Position numbers and translations under genes: made by a program. 64,000 bases of DNA from an uncultured Aquimarina sp. (GTDB lineage Bacteria > Bacteroidota > Bacteroidia > Flavobacteriales > Flavobacteriaceae): positions 103,711-167,710 of the forward strand of contig CANMLL010000015.1 of NCBI GenBank assembly GCA_947498775.1, given 5' to 3'. The notes below the pieces were generated by a model. It was not told where the DNA came from, ran no database searches, and saw only the letters and a program-made list of their open reading frames with translations. Each line of letters opens with the position of its first letter. Position 1 is the first letter of the stretch. Below are positions 43,426 to 52,199 of this stretch, piece after piece.

Positions 43426-45765
43426 TTACAGTGTAAATTCGTCATCAATATTCTCGTCCCTTACATTCCTCTTTTTAAATGCCTCGCAATCAATTTCGAT
43501 CGTTAATCGCTCTGGTTCTTTAAAAGCATCTTTTGAAACGTTTAATGTTTTATCGGCATAACACTTTCTCATATACAATGCCCAAATTGGTAGTGCCATA
43601 GTTGCTCCTTGTCCAAACTCGGTATCTTTAAAATGTGTCGCTCTGTCATCTCCCCCAACCCAAACACCGGTACATAAATTAGGTACAATTCCCATAAACC
43701 AGCCGTCACTTTGGTTTTGTGTGGTTCCGGTTTTACCGGCAATAGGATTGTCAAATTGATATGGATGGCCCGTAACCACATTTTTTATAGAATACCTTGT
43801 AGAGGGTCCTGTTCTAAGTCTGGTTCCTGATCCAGATCGGGTAACTCCTTCCATCAGGTTGATAGTTACAAAGGCGGCTTCTTTGCTTATCACATCACGT
43901 GTCTCTGGAACAAACTGATACAATATTGCACCGTTTTTATCTTCAATACTGGTGATCATTACAGGTTTTGTGTAAATACCCTGGTTGGCAAAAGTGCTGT
44001 ATGCTCCAACCATTTCTGATAATTTTAGATCTATCGATCCTAATGCAATAGAGGCAACTTCAAGAATGTCTGATTTTACTCCTGTTTTTCTGGCAAGTCT
44101 TGCAATAGGTTCTGGACCTATTTTATCCATTAAACGAGCAGAAATAGTATTTACAGATTTTGCTAATGCTTCTTTAAGGCTCATATATCCAGAATAATCA
44201 GCACTCGTATTTTTTGGAGTCCAATCATTCTCTAGAACACCATGAGAACCTATCGGAATCGTAATTTGCGACACGGGTAGAGTGTCACATGGTGAGAGTT
44301 TTAATTGATCTATGGCCGTTGCATATACAAAAGGTTTAAATGTAGATCCCACTTGTCGTGCCCCTTGGTATACATGATCATATTGAAAGTGCTTATAATC
44401 TACTCCCCCAACCCATGCTCTTACATGTCCGGTTTGAGGCTCCATAGACATTAATCCAGATCGCAAGAATTTTTTATAGTATAAGATCGAATCTTTTGGA
44501 GTCATAATGGTATCAATTTCTCCTTTCCAACTAAAGATTTTCATCTCGGTTTTTTCTTCAAAAGATTTTAATATCTCCTTTTCACTTTTACCCTGGCTTA
44601 ACATTTTTTTCCTACGTGCCGAGGTTTTAATACTCCGTTTAATGATTCCTTCTACTTCATCCTTGGTTAAGTCTCTAAAAGGAGAAGTTCTGTTATTTTT
44701 TTCTTGTTTATCAAATTCCTTCTGAAGATTGGCCATGTGCTCTTCGGTTGCTTCCTCGGCATATTTTTGCATTCTAGAATCTAGGGTTACATTGATACGC
44801 AAACCATCCCTATAAATATCAAAATATTCTGTTTCTCCTTCTTCATTTTCTCCTTTTGGGTTATTTTCTACCCAATCAGACATCCAGCTACGCAAATATT
44901 CTCTAAAATAGGTTGCCGTTCCATCAGAGTGACCCTCTGGCGAATAATCCAATTGTAATGGTAATTGTTTTAGGCTGTCTCGTTCTTTTTCTTTTAAATA
45001 TCCATATTTTTCCATCTGATTAAGAACCACATCCCTCCTGGTCTTAACCATTTCTGGGCGTCGCAATGGATTAAAAAGTGAAGAGTTTTTAAGCATTCCT
45101 ACTAATACAGCTGCTTCTTCCTTTTTGAGATCTTTTGGGCTTTTGCCAAAATAAATTCTGGATGCCGAACTTATCCCGATAGCTTGATTAAGAAAGTCAT
45201 ACTTGTTAAGGTACATCGTCATGATTTCCTTCTTGGTATATTGTGTCTCTAAGCGCGTTGCAATTACCCATTCCTGTATTTTTTGGGTGTATTTACGAAA
45301 ACTTTTTGCTCTTACCCCTGTAAAAAGCAACCTGGCCAATTGCTGTGTAATCGTACTGGCCCCACCTTTTTTACCTAGAAAGACAAATGCTCTTACCGTT
45401 CCTCTAGCATCGATACCAGAATGATCATAGTATCTTGCATCTTCAGTAGCTACCAATGCATCTACCAAATGCTGTGGCAAGTCTTCATAATTTACCGGTG
45501 TACGATTTTCTTTGAAAAATGTCCCTATCTGCACTCCATCTGATGAAATGATTTGGGTTGCCAGATCATTTTGCGGGTTTTCTAACTCTTCAAACTTGGG
45601 CATTTCACCATAAAAGCCCCAGCTGGCAAAAAGAAATAATAAAATCACAAGAAAAACTCCCGATCCAAATGTGATCCAGAATCCTTTTATATACCTCAAG
45701 GTATTGATTTCTGAGGTTTTTGTATTTGTTCTTTTCTTTTTCGATTTGGGTGTTGCCTTTGCCAT
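43426..45765 (-). CDS. Class A penicillin-binding protein (PBP1A-type)
   Basis: I place the start at 45765 (MAKATPKSKKKRTNTK, 779 residues), 4 bp after the gldH stop; a longer frame begins at 45786. There is one membrane segment (about 27-50). The transglycosylase domain has EDARYYDHSGIDARGTVRA and GGASTITQQLARL. The transpeptidase domain has the SxxK motif GSTFKPF, SVNT and KTGTTQNQSDGWF. It makes and crosslinks peptidoglycan in the periplasm. It is cotranscribed with gldH and the RicT-like gene. Confidence 0.95.
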   Translation of the reverse strand: MAKATPKSKKKRTNTKTSEINTLRYIKGFWITFGSGVFLVILLFLFASWGFYGEMPKFEELENPQNDLATQIISSDGVQIGTFFKENRTPVNYEDLPQHLVDALVATEDARYYDHSGIDARGTVRAFVFLGKKGGASTITQQLARLLFTGVRAKSFRKYTQKIQEWVIATRLETQYTKKEIMTMYLNKYDFLNQAIGISSASRIYFGKSPKDLKKEEAAVLVGMLKNSSLFNPLRRPEMVKTRRDVVLNQMEKYGYLKEKERDSLKQLPLQLDYSPEGHSDGTATYFREYLRSWMSDWVENNPKGENEEGETEYFDIYRDGLRINVTLDSRMQKYAEEATEEHMANLQKEFDKQEKNNRTSPFRDLTKDEVEGIIKRSIKTSARRKKMLSQGKSEKEILKSFEEKTEMKIFSWKGEIDTIMTPKDSILYYKKFLRSGLMSMEPQTGHVRAWVGGVDYKHFQYDHVYQGARQVGSTFKPFVYATAIDQLKLSPCDTLPVSQITIPIGSHGVLENDWTPKNTSADYSGYMSLKEALAKSVNTISARLMDKIGPEPIARLARKTGVKSDILEVASIALGSIDLKLSEMVGAYSTFANQGIYTKPVMITSIEDKNGAILYQFVPETRDVISKEAAFVTINLMEGVTRSGSGTRLRTGPSTRYSIKNVVTGHPYQFDNPIAGKTGTTQNQSDGWFMGIVPNLCTGVWVGGDDRATHFKDTEFGQGATMALPIWALYMRKCYADKTLNVSKDAFKEPERLTIEIDCEAFKKRNVRDENIDDEFTL

Positions 45766-45769
45766 ATTT

Positions 45770-46261
45770 CTAAGGGTTTTGAGCATATTCTATTCTAAAT
45801 CCGATATCCGTAATTCCTTCCAGAGCATATACACCATCAACTTCACCATTTTTTCGCATAGCATGTTGTAACGTGATGGTATACATTCCTTCTTCTGCAA
45901 AGATAATACGTTCTCGGTACCACAATTTGTTTTCTTTAAGGTCAGAGAAACCTGTTCCTAACCATTCTCCATTAGGAGCAGCCATATCATATTCGAGGGT
46001 ATCGGTAATTACTTTGCCGTTTGGAAATTTCATTTCACTTATCAAAAATAAATTACTGTATCTGTATGAATTGTTATTACGTACATTTATAAATAAATTG
46101 TACGGTTGTATGGTATCAAGCTCGGGTAAAGAAAAGCTGATTTTTTCTTCTATTTCCCATGTTTCAGACACAGTTTGGTACTCGTCAAAAACTTGTCTAT
46201 CGTCACAAGAAATTATACTTATAACCGTAAAAACTACTAAAACAAACCTAAGATTTATCAT
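45770..46261 (-). CDS. gldH: Gliding motility lipoprotein GldH
   Basis: The 163-residue protein has a lipoprotein signal (VISIISCDD, lipobox IISC near residue 19). The mature part matches GldH: WEIEEKISFSLPELDTIQPYNLFINVRNNNSYRYSNLFL, then GEWLGTGFSDLKENKLWYRERI and YTITLQHAMR. GldH is an outer-membrane-associated lipoprotein needed for gliding/T9SS function in Bacteroidota. It overlaps the RicT-like gene upstream by 14 bp and precedes the PBP gene by 4 bp, a typical flavobacterial order. Confidence 0.93.
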   Translation of the reverse strand: MINLRFVLVVFTVISIISCDDRQVFDEYQTVSETWEIEEKISFSLPELDTIQPYNLFINVRNNNSYRYSNLFLISEMKFPNGKVITDTLEYDMAAPNGEWLGTGFSDLKENKLWYRERIIFAEEGMYTITLQHAMRKNGEVDGVYALEGITDIGFRIEYAQNP

Positions 46262-47531
46262 TATTCTTATTACGCGATCGATATCTTTTGTTACGTTGAT
46301 TTTTTGGTTTACCTGCTTTTTTATTTTCAGAATTCCCTCCTTTTGTTTTATTTGGAGTTACTGCCTTTTTTTCTGAAGAACCACTTTTGTTTGTATTTCT
46401 TCTTTTGTTTCGATTTTTTTTCCTTCTTCTACTATGTTTTGGTTGGTCAAATCGTGTTAAGCTATCTTGTCCTACAACGTTCTCAAACTCTATTTTAGTA
46501 TCTTCTAATAGTTCTGAAGCAAATTCTTCGAGACCAGCAACTTTCTCATTGTTATTATTTACAGCGATGATTTCTTTGGCGTGCTCTGTAGAAATTTTAT
46601 GCCAGTTCATCCATTCGCCTTCATAAGCGTACCAAAGGTATCCTTTAAAAATGTCTATTTTTTGGCAAACTGCTGTTCCTTTTTCTGTCTGAAGTTTGGT
46701 TTCGGATTTTGGAAAATCTTGCAATGCATCTATATATGCATCTAGTTCATAATTAAGGCAGCATTTTAATTTCCCGCATTGGCCTGCCAATTTTTGAGGG
46801 TTAAGAGATAATTGTTGATATCGTGCTGCACTGGTATTTACTGATCGAAAATCGGTAAGCCAAGTTGAGCAGCATAGCTCGCGCCCACAAGAACCGATCC
46901 CTCCCAGCCTGGCCGCTTCTTGTCTGAAACCTACCTGACGCATTTCAATACGAGTACTAAACTCATGCGCAAATTCTTTTATAAGTTGTCTAAAATCAAC
47001 TCGCTCTTCTGCAGTATAATAAAAAGTAGCTTTTGAGCCATCTCCCTGAAACTCGATATCAGAGATTTTCATTTGTAAATCAAGTCTTATTGCAATTTCT
47101 CTTGCACGAACCTTCATGGCTTCTTCTTTATCTCTTGATTTTTGCCAAATATCAATATCTTTTTGTGAAGCTTTTCTATAGATTTTCTTTACATCTTCGC
47201 TATCCAAATCTACTTTCTTCTTTTTCATTTGGATACGAACCAGCTCGCCCGTAAGAGAAATGATCCCAACATCGTGCCCTGGAGAAGCCTCTGTAGCAAC
47301 AATATCACCAATGCTTAAAGAAAGATTTTCTGTGTTTTTAAAAAAACCCTTTCTACCATTCTTGAATCGTACCTCGACACAAGAGAAAGGGGTTGCGCCA
47401 CCGGGAAGTGACATATTAGAGAGCCAATCAAAAACTGTTAATTTATTACAACCATCGGTACCACAGGTGCCATTATTCTTACACCCTTTTGGTTGTCCGT
47501 CTTTTCCGGAGGAACAACTACTACAGCCCAT
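46248..47531 (-). CDS. PSP1/RicT (YaaT)-like regulatory protein
   Basis: The 427-residue protein opens with a Cys cluster (MGCSSCSSGKDG, then CKNNGTCGTDGC) and has a PSP1 C-terminal-type core. Seen are VEVRFKNGRKGFFKN, DIVATEASPGHDVG, GIGSCGRELCCSTWL and GQCGKLKCCLNYELD. The last 80 residues are a low-complexity Lys/Arg/Asn-rich tail (RRRKKNRNKRR). RicT relatives bind iron-sulfur clusters and act with RicA/RicF and RNase Y. That the Bacteroidota form does the same is inference. It heads the gldH-PBP operon. Confidence 0.85.
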   Translation of the reverse strand: MGCSSCSSGKDGQPKGCKNNGTCGTDGCNKLTVFDWLSNMSLPGGATPFSCVEVRFKNGRKGFFKNTENLSLSIGDIVATEASPGHDVGIISLTGELVRIQMKKKKVDLDSEDVKKIYRKASQKDIDIWQKSRDKEEAMKVRAREIAIRLDLQMKISDIEFQGDGSKATFYYTAEERVDFRQLIKEFAHEFSTRIEMRQVGFRQEAARLGGIGSCGRELCCSTWLTDFRSVNTSAARYQQLSLNPQKLAGQCGKLKCCLNYELDAYIDALQDFPKSETKLQTEKGTAVCQKIDIFKGYLWYAYEGEWMNWHKISTEHAKEIIAVNNNNEKVAGLEEFASELLEDTKIEFENVVGQDSLTRFDQPKHSRRRKKNRNKRRNTNKSGSSEKKAVTPNKTKGGNSENKKAGKPKNQRNKRYRSRNKNNDKS

Positions 47532-47690
47532 ATTTTACTACTATATTGAAATTTGCCTGCGATAATAATCACAGCAAATATGATTCTTACTTTGGTTAAA
47601 ACCTATCAGCTTTAACATCTTAATCGTTAAAGATACTATGAAATGAGGATAAAAAAAACTATCTGCTACAGTATCTTTGGGTTTTAAGCT

Positions 47691-48722
47691 TTACTTCTTG
47701 TATTTCAATGCTTCAGAACGGCCTTTTTTAAATATTTGATTGCTATTGCCTTTGCCTTTTCTAAGTGCTTTTTGTTCTTCATATGGTAATCTATTAATTT
47801 CCATACATTCGGTAGAACAACAGTTTTCAAGTTCCTTGGCACATTCTTGACACTGAATAAATAGTAAATGGCAAGCTTCGTTTTCGCAATTCACATGCAC
47901 ATCACATGGTTTGCCACATTGATGGCAGTTTGCAATCACGTCATTTGATATTCGCTCTGACCTTCTATGATCAAAAACGAAGTTTTTACCCAAAAACTTG
48001 TTTTCCAGGCCTTTTTCTTCAACTTGTCTGGCATATGCTATGATTCCACCTTCTAGTTGGTATACATTTTTAAAACCTTTGTGTTTGTAATACGCACTTG
48101 CTTTTTCACATCGTATCCCCCCTGTACAATACATCACGAGTTTTTTGTCTTCTTTGTGTTCTTTCAGGTCTTCTTCAATACTATCCAAAGAATCTCTGAA
48201 TGTATCAACATCTGGCGTTACAGCTCCTTTAAAATGACCGATCTCACTCTCATAATGATTGCGCATGTCTACCAAAACAGTATCAGGATCTTCGATAAGT
48301 TCATTAAATTTTTTGGCATCTACATGCACTCCTTTATTAGTTACATCAAAAGTGTTATCATTGAGTCCGTCTGCAACAATTTTGTGGCGCACTTTTACTT
48401 TCAGTTTCAAAAATGATTTTGTGTCTTGCTCTATGGCAATGTTTAGTCTCACATTTTCTAAAAAAGAAATACTATCCAGGTGTTCTTTGAATGCTTTGAA
48501 ATTTGGCGCAGGAACCGATAATTGGCCATTGATACCTTCTTTGGCTACATAGATTCTTCCCAGAACGTTAAGTTCGTTCCAATGAATAAAAAGATGATTC
48601 CTAAAAATCTCAGGATTGCCAATGTGTGCGTATTGATAGAAAGATAGCGTAAGTCGGTCGGTACCGGCTTGGTCGATAAGTGCTGCTCTTTCTTTTGCAC
48701 TTAATTTATTGTACAGTTGCAT
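47691..48722 (-). CDS. trhO: tRNA uridine-34 hydroxylase TrhO (rhodanese family)
   Basis: The 343-residue protein has an N-terminal acylphosphatase-like region with GRIYVAKEGINGQLSVP. The rhodanese domain contains DPDTVLVDMRNHYESEIGHFKGA and the catalytic loop MYCTGGIRCEKASAYYK. A C-terminal Cys-rich region follows (CHQCGKPCDVHVNCENEACHLLFIQC). TrhO hydroxylates U34 of tRNA in an O2-dependent way. It has its own clear promoter at 48765-48795. Confidence 0.95.
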   Translation of the reverse strand: MQLYNKLSAKERAALIDQAGTDRLTLSFYQYAHIGNPEIFRNHLFIHWNELNVLGRIYVAKEGINGQLSVPAPNFKAFKEHLDSISFLENVRLNIAIEQDTKSFLKLKVKVRHKIVADGLNDNTFDVTNKGVHVDAKKFNELIEDPDTVLVDMRNHYESEIGHFKGAVTPDVDTFRDSLDSIEEDLKEHKEDKKLVMYCTGGIRCEKASAYYKHKGFKNVYQLEGGIIAYARQVEEKGLENKFLGKNFVFDHRRSERISNDVIANCHQCGKPCDVHVNCENEACHLLFIQCQECAKELENCCSTECMEINRLPYEEQKALRKGKGNSNQIFKKGRSEALKYKK

Positions 48723-48764
48723 GCTATACTACTATTTTAAGTTAAAAGAAATTATTATTTGGTG

Positions 48765-48795
48765 CAAAAGTAATAATACTAGCATCATATGCAAA
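48765..48795 (-). promoter_or_regulatory. Promoter of trhO
   Basis: On the minus strand TTTG (48792-48795) is followed after 19 bp by TACTTTTG (48765-48772), an exact TTTG-N19-TAnnTTTG promoter 42 bp before the trhO ATG. Confidence 0.75.
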
Positions 48796-48869
48796 AGGAC
48801 TATCTTTCTTTATCAAAAGTACATTGTATTTAATTCAAAAATCCAGGTCTAAAGAATTTAATAATTGCC

Positions 48870-48916
48870 AACCTATATTCCATGAAAGAACAGTGTGTTT
48901 TCATGGAATATAGGTT
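48870..48916. promoter_or_regulatory. Perfect 18-bp inverted repeat upstream of the RiPP precursor gene
   Basis: AACCTATATTCCATGAAA (48870-48887) is exactly complementary to 48899-48916 with an 11-nt loop. It lies 33 bp before the -7 box of the RiPP gene and upstream of the trhO promoter, so it is not an ordinary 3' terminator of either gene. It could be an operator, a barrier between divergent units or the end of an unseen transcript. Confidence 0.65.
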
Positions 48917-48948
48917 CATCGAATTTGTTTTGTTTCTGTTACTGTGGA

Positions 48949-48956
48949 TACATTTG
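48949..48956 (+). promoter_or_regulatory. -7 element of the RiPP precursor gene
   Basis: TACATTTG is an exact TAnnTTTG -7 box 26 bp before the ATG at 48983. Upstream TTTG sequences at 48924 and 48929 give spacers of 21 or 16 bp, neither ideal. Confidence 0.5.
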
Positions 48957-48982
48957 TAAGAAACAATGAAAAACATTAGATC

Positions 48983-49168
48983 ATGAAAAACAAAAAGAAA
49001 GCATCAAAACTCGGGTTAAACAAAATGGTAATTTCCAATATTCAGAGCCAAACCATTAAAGGGGGAGGAAGAAGTACTGGTTGTTATCCGACTATGCAAA
49101 CTGGTTGTAATCCTACAGGGCAACCTACTGGAAACACTTGCAACAAAAGCGATTGTGTATGCCTTTAG
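48983..49168 (+). CDS. RiPP (class I lanthipeptide-like) precursor peptide
   Basis: The 61-residue peptide has a Lys-rich leader KLGLNKMVISNIQSQTIKGGG, the form seen in Bacteroidota class I lanthipeptide or rSAM precursors, with a GG cleavage-type motif at about 27-29. The core RSTGCYPTMQTGCNPTGQPTG plus NTCNKSDCVCL contains five Cys and many Thr and Ser. It would be modified and exported as a peptide natural product. No dehydratase, cyclase or peptidase-exporter gene lies nearby, so the modifying enzymes, if any, are encoded elsewhere. It has its own -7 box and terminator. Confidence 0.75.
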   Translation: MKNKKKASKLGLNKMVISNIQSQTIKGGGRSTGCYPTMQTGCNPTGQPTGNTCNKSDCVCL

Positions 49169-49180
49169 TTTCAAACTAAA

Positions 49181-49211
49181 AAATTCGGTGAACGTTTTGC
49201 TCACCGAATTT
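49181..49211 (+). terminator. Terminator after the RiPP precursor
   Basis: AAATTCGGTGA (49181-49191) pairs perfectly with TCACCGAATTT (49201-49211) around a 9-nt loop. It separates the RiPP gene from the convergent lipoprotein gene and may act on both strands. Confidence 0.75.
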
Positions 49212-49239
49212 CAGTTCTCTATTTTCTTAGCAATTCATT

Positions 49240-51162
49240 TTAATTTTGAAGAACAACGGTAAAAGGCACTTCAGAAACAACACCTGCGTCATTTATAATT
49301 GCTTTCCCATCAGGATTATTAAGAATAGCATTAGCTTGTTCACCAGTTACTTGACCTGTTAATACCGAAGTTGGGTAGGTAAAGTAATTTCCTATCTCTA
49401 TGGTGTTGTTTGCAAACAATAAACGTTCAACAGACACTCCTTCTATATTTTGATTAAACTCAACTCGAATTTGACGATAAATACCCGACGTAGGATTACC
49501 ATAAAATATAGCGTTGGTGGCAGCGATTGTTGGGTGTTGTGAAGCTGCCAACACAATGGTTACAGAAAGACCGGTATCTATCCAATCATATGCTTTTATA
49601 TTATTGCGAAAAGACAAGGTATACGTACCCGTTTGTACTGTTTCTAGAACCTCAAAATTAATTTGATTTGCGTTACCATTTATGCTTTGTAAGTCATAGG
49701 TTTTAGACCCTGTTGTTGCTGTTAATCTAAGTTGACTTCCTTCCAAATAATAAAATGTTCTGGTATTGGGCTGAATAGGATAGAATAAATTTGCTCCTGT
49801 AAGTGTAATACTTTGTCCTTTTTCAACTATATTACTTGTTAAAGAGTCAATATCAGGAGAATTTGCTGCAATGATATTGATATTTTGTTTTTCATCATTT
49901 ATAAAGTCATATACTGTTTTGGCACCATCGATTTCAATAACAAATTTAAAATCATTACCCCCATCAATACCTTGTGCTATCAAATCAGGAACGGTAAACG
50001 CAATTTCATCAAAATGCTGAAGACGTCTTGCATCACTCAATAAGACATCGGTCATTCCTTTTCTAAGATAAAATTTATGTTGATCAAATCGAGTATCATC
50101 TACATAGACCTTTGCAGAAAGTGCTTCTCCTGGTGATAAAACGGATCCATATGAAGTGCTCACGTTATTATCATTTCTAAAAGGGGTTACAAATACAAAA
50201 TTAGGTGTTCCTTTCTCTAGTCGAAATCCGTCACTAATATCTGTATTGTCATCCTCGATAAAAATTTCAAAAGTGTAAGTACTGTTTCTATAAGATTGTG
50301 GTAATCGAACTGATACCGTGCTGGTCTCATAGTTGATACTTTCTATTACTAATTCAGTTTTACTATTTGGATCATTACCATCTATTAAGTTGATTCTATT
50401 ACGTTCTTGAAAGGGGTTTAGACTGTTGATTTGTAAATCAATGAGGTCTCCAGGGCGCTTATCTAGAAATTGATTCCCTGTAAGTCCAGGTAATTGCACT
50501 TGTTCCAAGCTATTATCTACGATAATTATGTAATTTCTTTGATTGCCATTCTCGGCAGTTATAGTATACTCTACAGGATTAGTATAATCCAATGTTTCGC
50601 CAGAAGCAGGTATACTAGTAGCACCATCTGATAGTATAAAATTTGAAGTTAAAGCGGTTAGAGGAGTTTCGTAAGGTAACCTGGTTCTAACCGTTACCAA
50701 ATCATCTTCATAACTAAAGCTTGAAGAGTAAGGACCATCGATATCCTCGAATCCAACAACTCTAATTGAATTCCCCTCGCGTGCGGCATTAGATGTGAGG
50801 TTAACCACATAGGTATTTGTGTTTCCATCTTCTGCTGTTACGGTATAGGTTACCGGTTTGGTAAAATCTTGAACAATACCAGACTCAGGTGAAATCGTTG
50901 CTTTTTCAGAAATTGTAATTATGGTATTCGATTTGGATAAATCTATACTTGCCGGAAAAGCCCATGTTATGCTATCATTACTTACATCGGGGACGTATTC
51001 ATTTTCCTCTATTATAATTTTGAATGCTTTAATTTCATTTTCACTACTTAAAACTATGTCTGGCTCGCCATTATTGGTTACATCGTCTGAATCATCTTTG
51101 GAACATGAAAAGATCAGTAATAATGTGGTTACAGGAACCAGTAATTTTAAAAAAGATTTCAT
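49240..51162 (-). CDS. Large multi-domain beta-sandwich lipoprotein (surface, possibly glycan or adhesion related)
   Basis: The 640-residue protein has lipobox LIFSC (Cys near residue 20). It then carries two or more repeats of a DUF5018-like motif: VTYTVTAEDGNTNTYVVNLT near residue 110 and VEYTITAENGNQRNYIIIVDN near 210. Several IPT/TIG-like beta-domains follow up to the C-terminus, such as SLTGANLFYP-type LTGANLFYPIQP. SusE/SusF-like or surface-exposed roles are typical of such architectures. No SusC/SusD gene is adjacent, so the substrate is unknown. Confidence 0.75.
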   Translation of the reverse strand: MKSFLKLLVPVTTLLLIFSCSKDDSDDVTNNGEPDIVLSSENEIKAFKIIIEENEYVPDVSNDSITWAFPASIDLSKSNTIITISEKATISPESGIVQDFTKPVTYTVTAEDGNTNTYVVNLTSNAAREGNSIRVVGFEDIDGPYSSSFSYEDDLVTVRTRLPYETPLTALTSNFILSDGATSIPASGETLDYTNPVEYTITAENGNQRNYIIIVDNSLEQVQLPGLTGNQFLDKRPGDLIDLQINSLNPFQERNRINLIDGNDPNSKTELVIESINYETSTVSVRLPQSYRNSTYTFEIFIEDDNTDISDGFRLEKGTPNFVFVTPFRNDNNVSTSYGSVLSPGEALSAKVYVDDTRFDQHKFYLRKGMTDVLLSDARRLQHFDEIAFTVPDLIAQGIDGGNDFKFVIEIDGAKTVYDFINDEKQNINIIAANSPDIDSLTSNIVEKGQSITLTGANLFYPIQPNTRTFYYLEGSQLRLTATTGSKTYDLQSINGNANQINFEVLETVQTGTYTLSFRNNIKAYDWIDTGLSVTIVLAASQHPTIAATNAIFYGNPTSGIYRQIRVEFNQNIEGVSVERLLFANNTIEIGNYFTYPTSVLTGQVTGEQANAILNNPDGKAIINDAGVVSEVPFTVVLQN

Positions 51163-51191
51163 TTATACTTTATTTTGGGATTAAAGAAGCG

Positions 51192-51221
51192 CAAAAGTAA
51201 GGTTTTTCCGTAATTAACAAA
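51192..51221 (-). promoter_or_regulatory. Promoter of the large lipoprotein gene
   Basis: On the minus strand TTTG (51218-51221) precedes TACTTTTG (51192-51199) by 18 bp, a good Bacteroidota promoter 29 bp before the ATG at 51162. Confidence 0.7.
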
Positions 51222-51290
51222 ACATTAAGACTACTAAATAGTTTCACACCATTATTATCTGCGCGCATACCTAAGAAATATTAGTATAAA

Positions 51291-51322
51291 AAAATGCCTT
51301 GAAGTAATTTTCAAGGCATTTT
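51291..51322. terminator. Terminator for a minus-strand unit upstream of the lipoprotein gene
   Basis: AAAATGCCTTGAA (51291-51303) pairs with TTCAAGGCATTTT (51310-51322), a 13-bp stem with A/T flanks. Both known neighbours lie on its far side, which implies that a transcript comes in from about 51323-51660. Confidence 0.75.
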
Positions 51323-51375
51323 TTGGCTAATTCGTTATTATTAATTTTAACGATTAAAATCATTTAATAACGAAG

Positions 51376-51462
51376 CTAGCCACCTTCAACTATACAATTA
51401 CTAATCTTAGTAATCGTACAACCATCATGGTGATGTCTTATGACTCTTTTAAGAAACTTCAT
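51376..51462 (-). CDS. Very short ORF, possible peptide gene
   Basis: ATG at 51462 to TAG at 51376 encodes 28 residues, MKFLKRVIRHHHDGCTITKI followed by SNCIVEGG. Its C-terminus has two Cys and ends GG. A GAAGGAGAAAGG stretch lies just upstream and a strong terminator lies 53 bp downstream. Nothing is recognised; it could be a peptide, a leader fragment or chance. Confidence 0.35.
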   Translation of the reverse strand: MKFLKRVIRHHHDGCTITKISNCIVEGG

Positions 51463-51465
51463 GAT

Positions 51466-51618
51466 TCACCTTTCTCCTTCTTTGTTCATTTTTGCTTTTT
51501 TGGTAGATGCCGAAGTAATGAAAGGGTTGCGTGATGAAATCATAAATAATGATTTGTACTTAGTAAGCTTCTTTGAACTGGAATACTTTGAACCACAAAC
51601 TGACAGTAACAGAAACAT
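51466..51618 (-). CDS. Possible short lipoprotein-like ORF
   Basis: ATG at 51618 opens a 50-residue frame, MFLLLSVCGSKYSSSKKL, continuing with basic and Ser-rich residues to KMNKEGER. It ends 3 bp before the 28-codon ORF at 51462. SVC could be a weak lipobox. The opposite strand is also open here (51440-51664), so coding on either strand is uncertain. Confidence 0.3.
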   Translation of the reverse strand: MFLLLSVCGSKYSSSKKLTKYKSLFMISSRNPFITSASTKKAKMNKEGER

Positions 51619-51664
51619 TTTGACGCTAGTTGAGGGCGGGGGGACAAACAAAAAGAGACCATAA

Positions 51665-52199
51665 AAGATTTCTTATCCGCATTTGTCCTTAAAGCTGATC
51701 TAACTCAAAAATTAGCACAACAAAAAACCAGCTACATCGCTGCAACTGGTTTCTTTACTTTTTTATTATCCTTAACTGCCAAGCTGTAATGGCACTCGAA
51801 AGGATTCGAGCACGAGCCGGGGATCTTAATAAAAAAAGAATTAGTTATAAATAAATGATGTTTTATGTATTTCAACGATTATATTTGCTTTTAATCGTGT
51901 TTATTAATTTTTTGTGTTACTATAAAGTTAATGAAATATCAAATTAGTATACTTTTGAATTGTAAACAAATAACAACATAAATTTTTAGGTTCAACAGAA
52001 CACAACGTCAAAATAAAATTACCCCAAAACCCCAAAATTACCCCGAATTTAACCTACAAAATGCCTCTGCGACCCCTCAGAGGTTTTTTTATACCCATAA
52101 AAAAGTGAATTATAAAATTTTTGAGGCTCTCCTAGCCGTTCAAAGAAAAAACGGCCACTTCTGGCCTTAGAAGTTTGGTGCATTTTTTAGGACGATACA
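51665..52199. repeat. Non-coding region with decayed repeats
   Basis: No gene is visible. A hairpin AAACCAG ... CTGGTTT lies at 51725-51752, followed by a palindrome-containing stretch (CACTCGAAAGGATTCGAGC) at about 51793-51811. Related copies occur at 52540-52610 and 52671-52770. The part from 51840 to 52050 is AT-rich with nothing recognised. Confidence 0.45.
52064..52090 (+). terminator. Rho-independent terminator
   Basis: CCTCTG (52064-52069), an 8-nt loop, CAGAGG (52078-52083), then TTTTTTT form a textbook plus-strand terminator. No plus-strand gene is seen immediately upstream, so it may end an unrecognised RNA or a decayed gene. Confidence 0.65.

Noticed and set aside
48931..51617. 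A 15-nt identical word (TGTTTCTGTTACTGT) upstream of the RiPP gene and, on the other strand, at the start of the short ORF at 51618, suggesting a shared regulator site.
   Set aside because: In 64 kb of AT-rich DNA several 15-nt matches are expected by chance, and the positions relative to the start codons differ.
51440..51664. Plus-strand 74-codon frame.
   Set aside because: No motif or promoter is visible, and the terminator at 51291 supports minus-strand transcription. The region is too uncertain to call on this strand.
51781..51825. CACTCGAAAGGATTCGAGCAC looked like a tRNA T-arm or attachment site.
   Set aside because: No cloverleaf can be folded around it. Related copies at 52750 show that it belongs to a diverged repeat.
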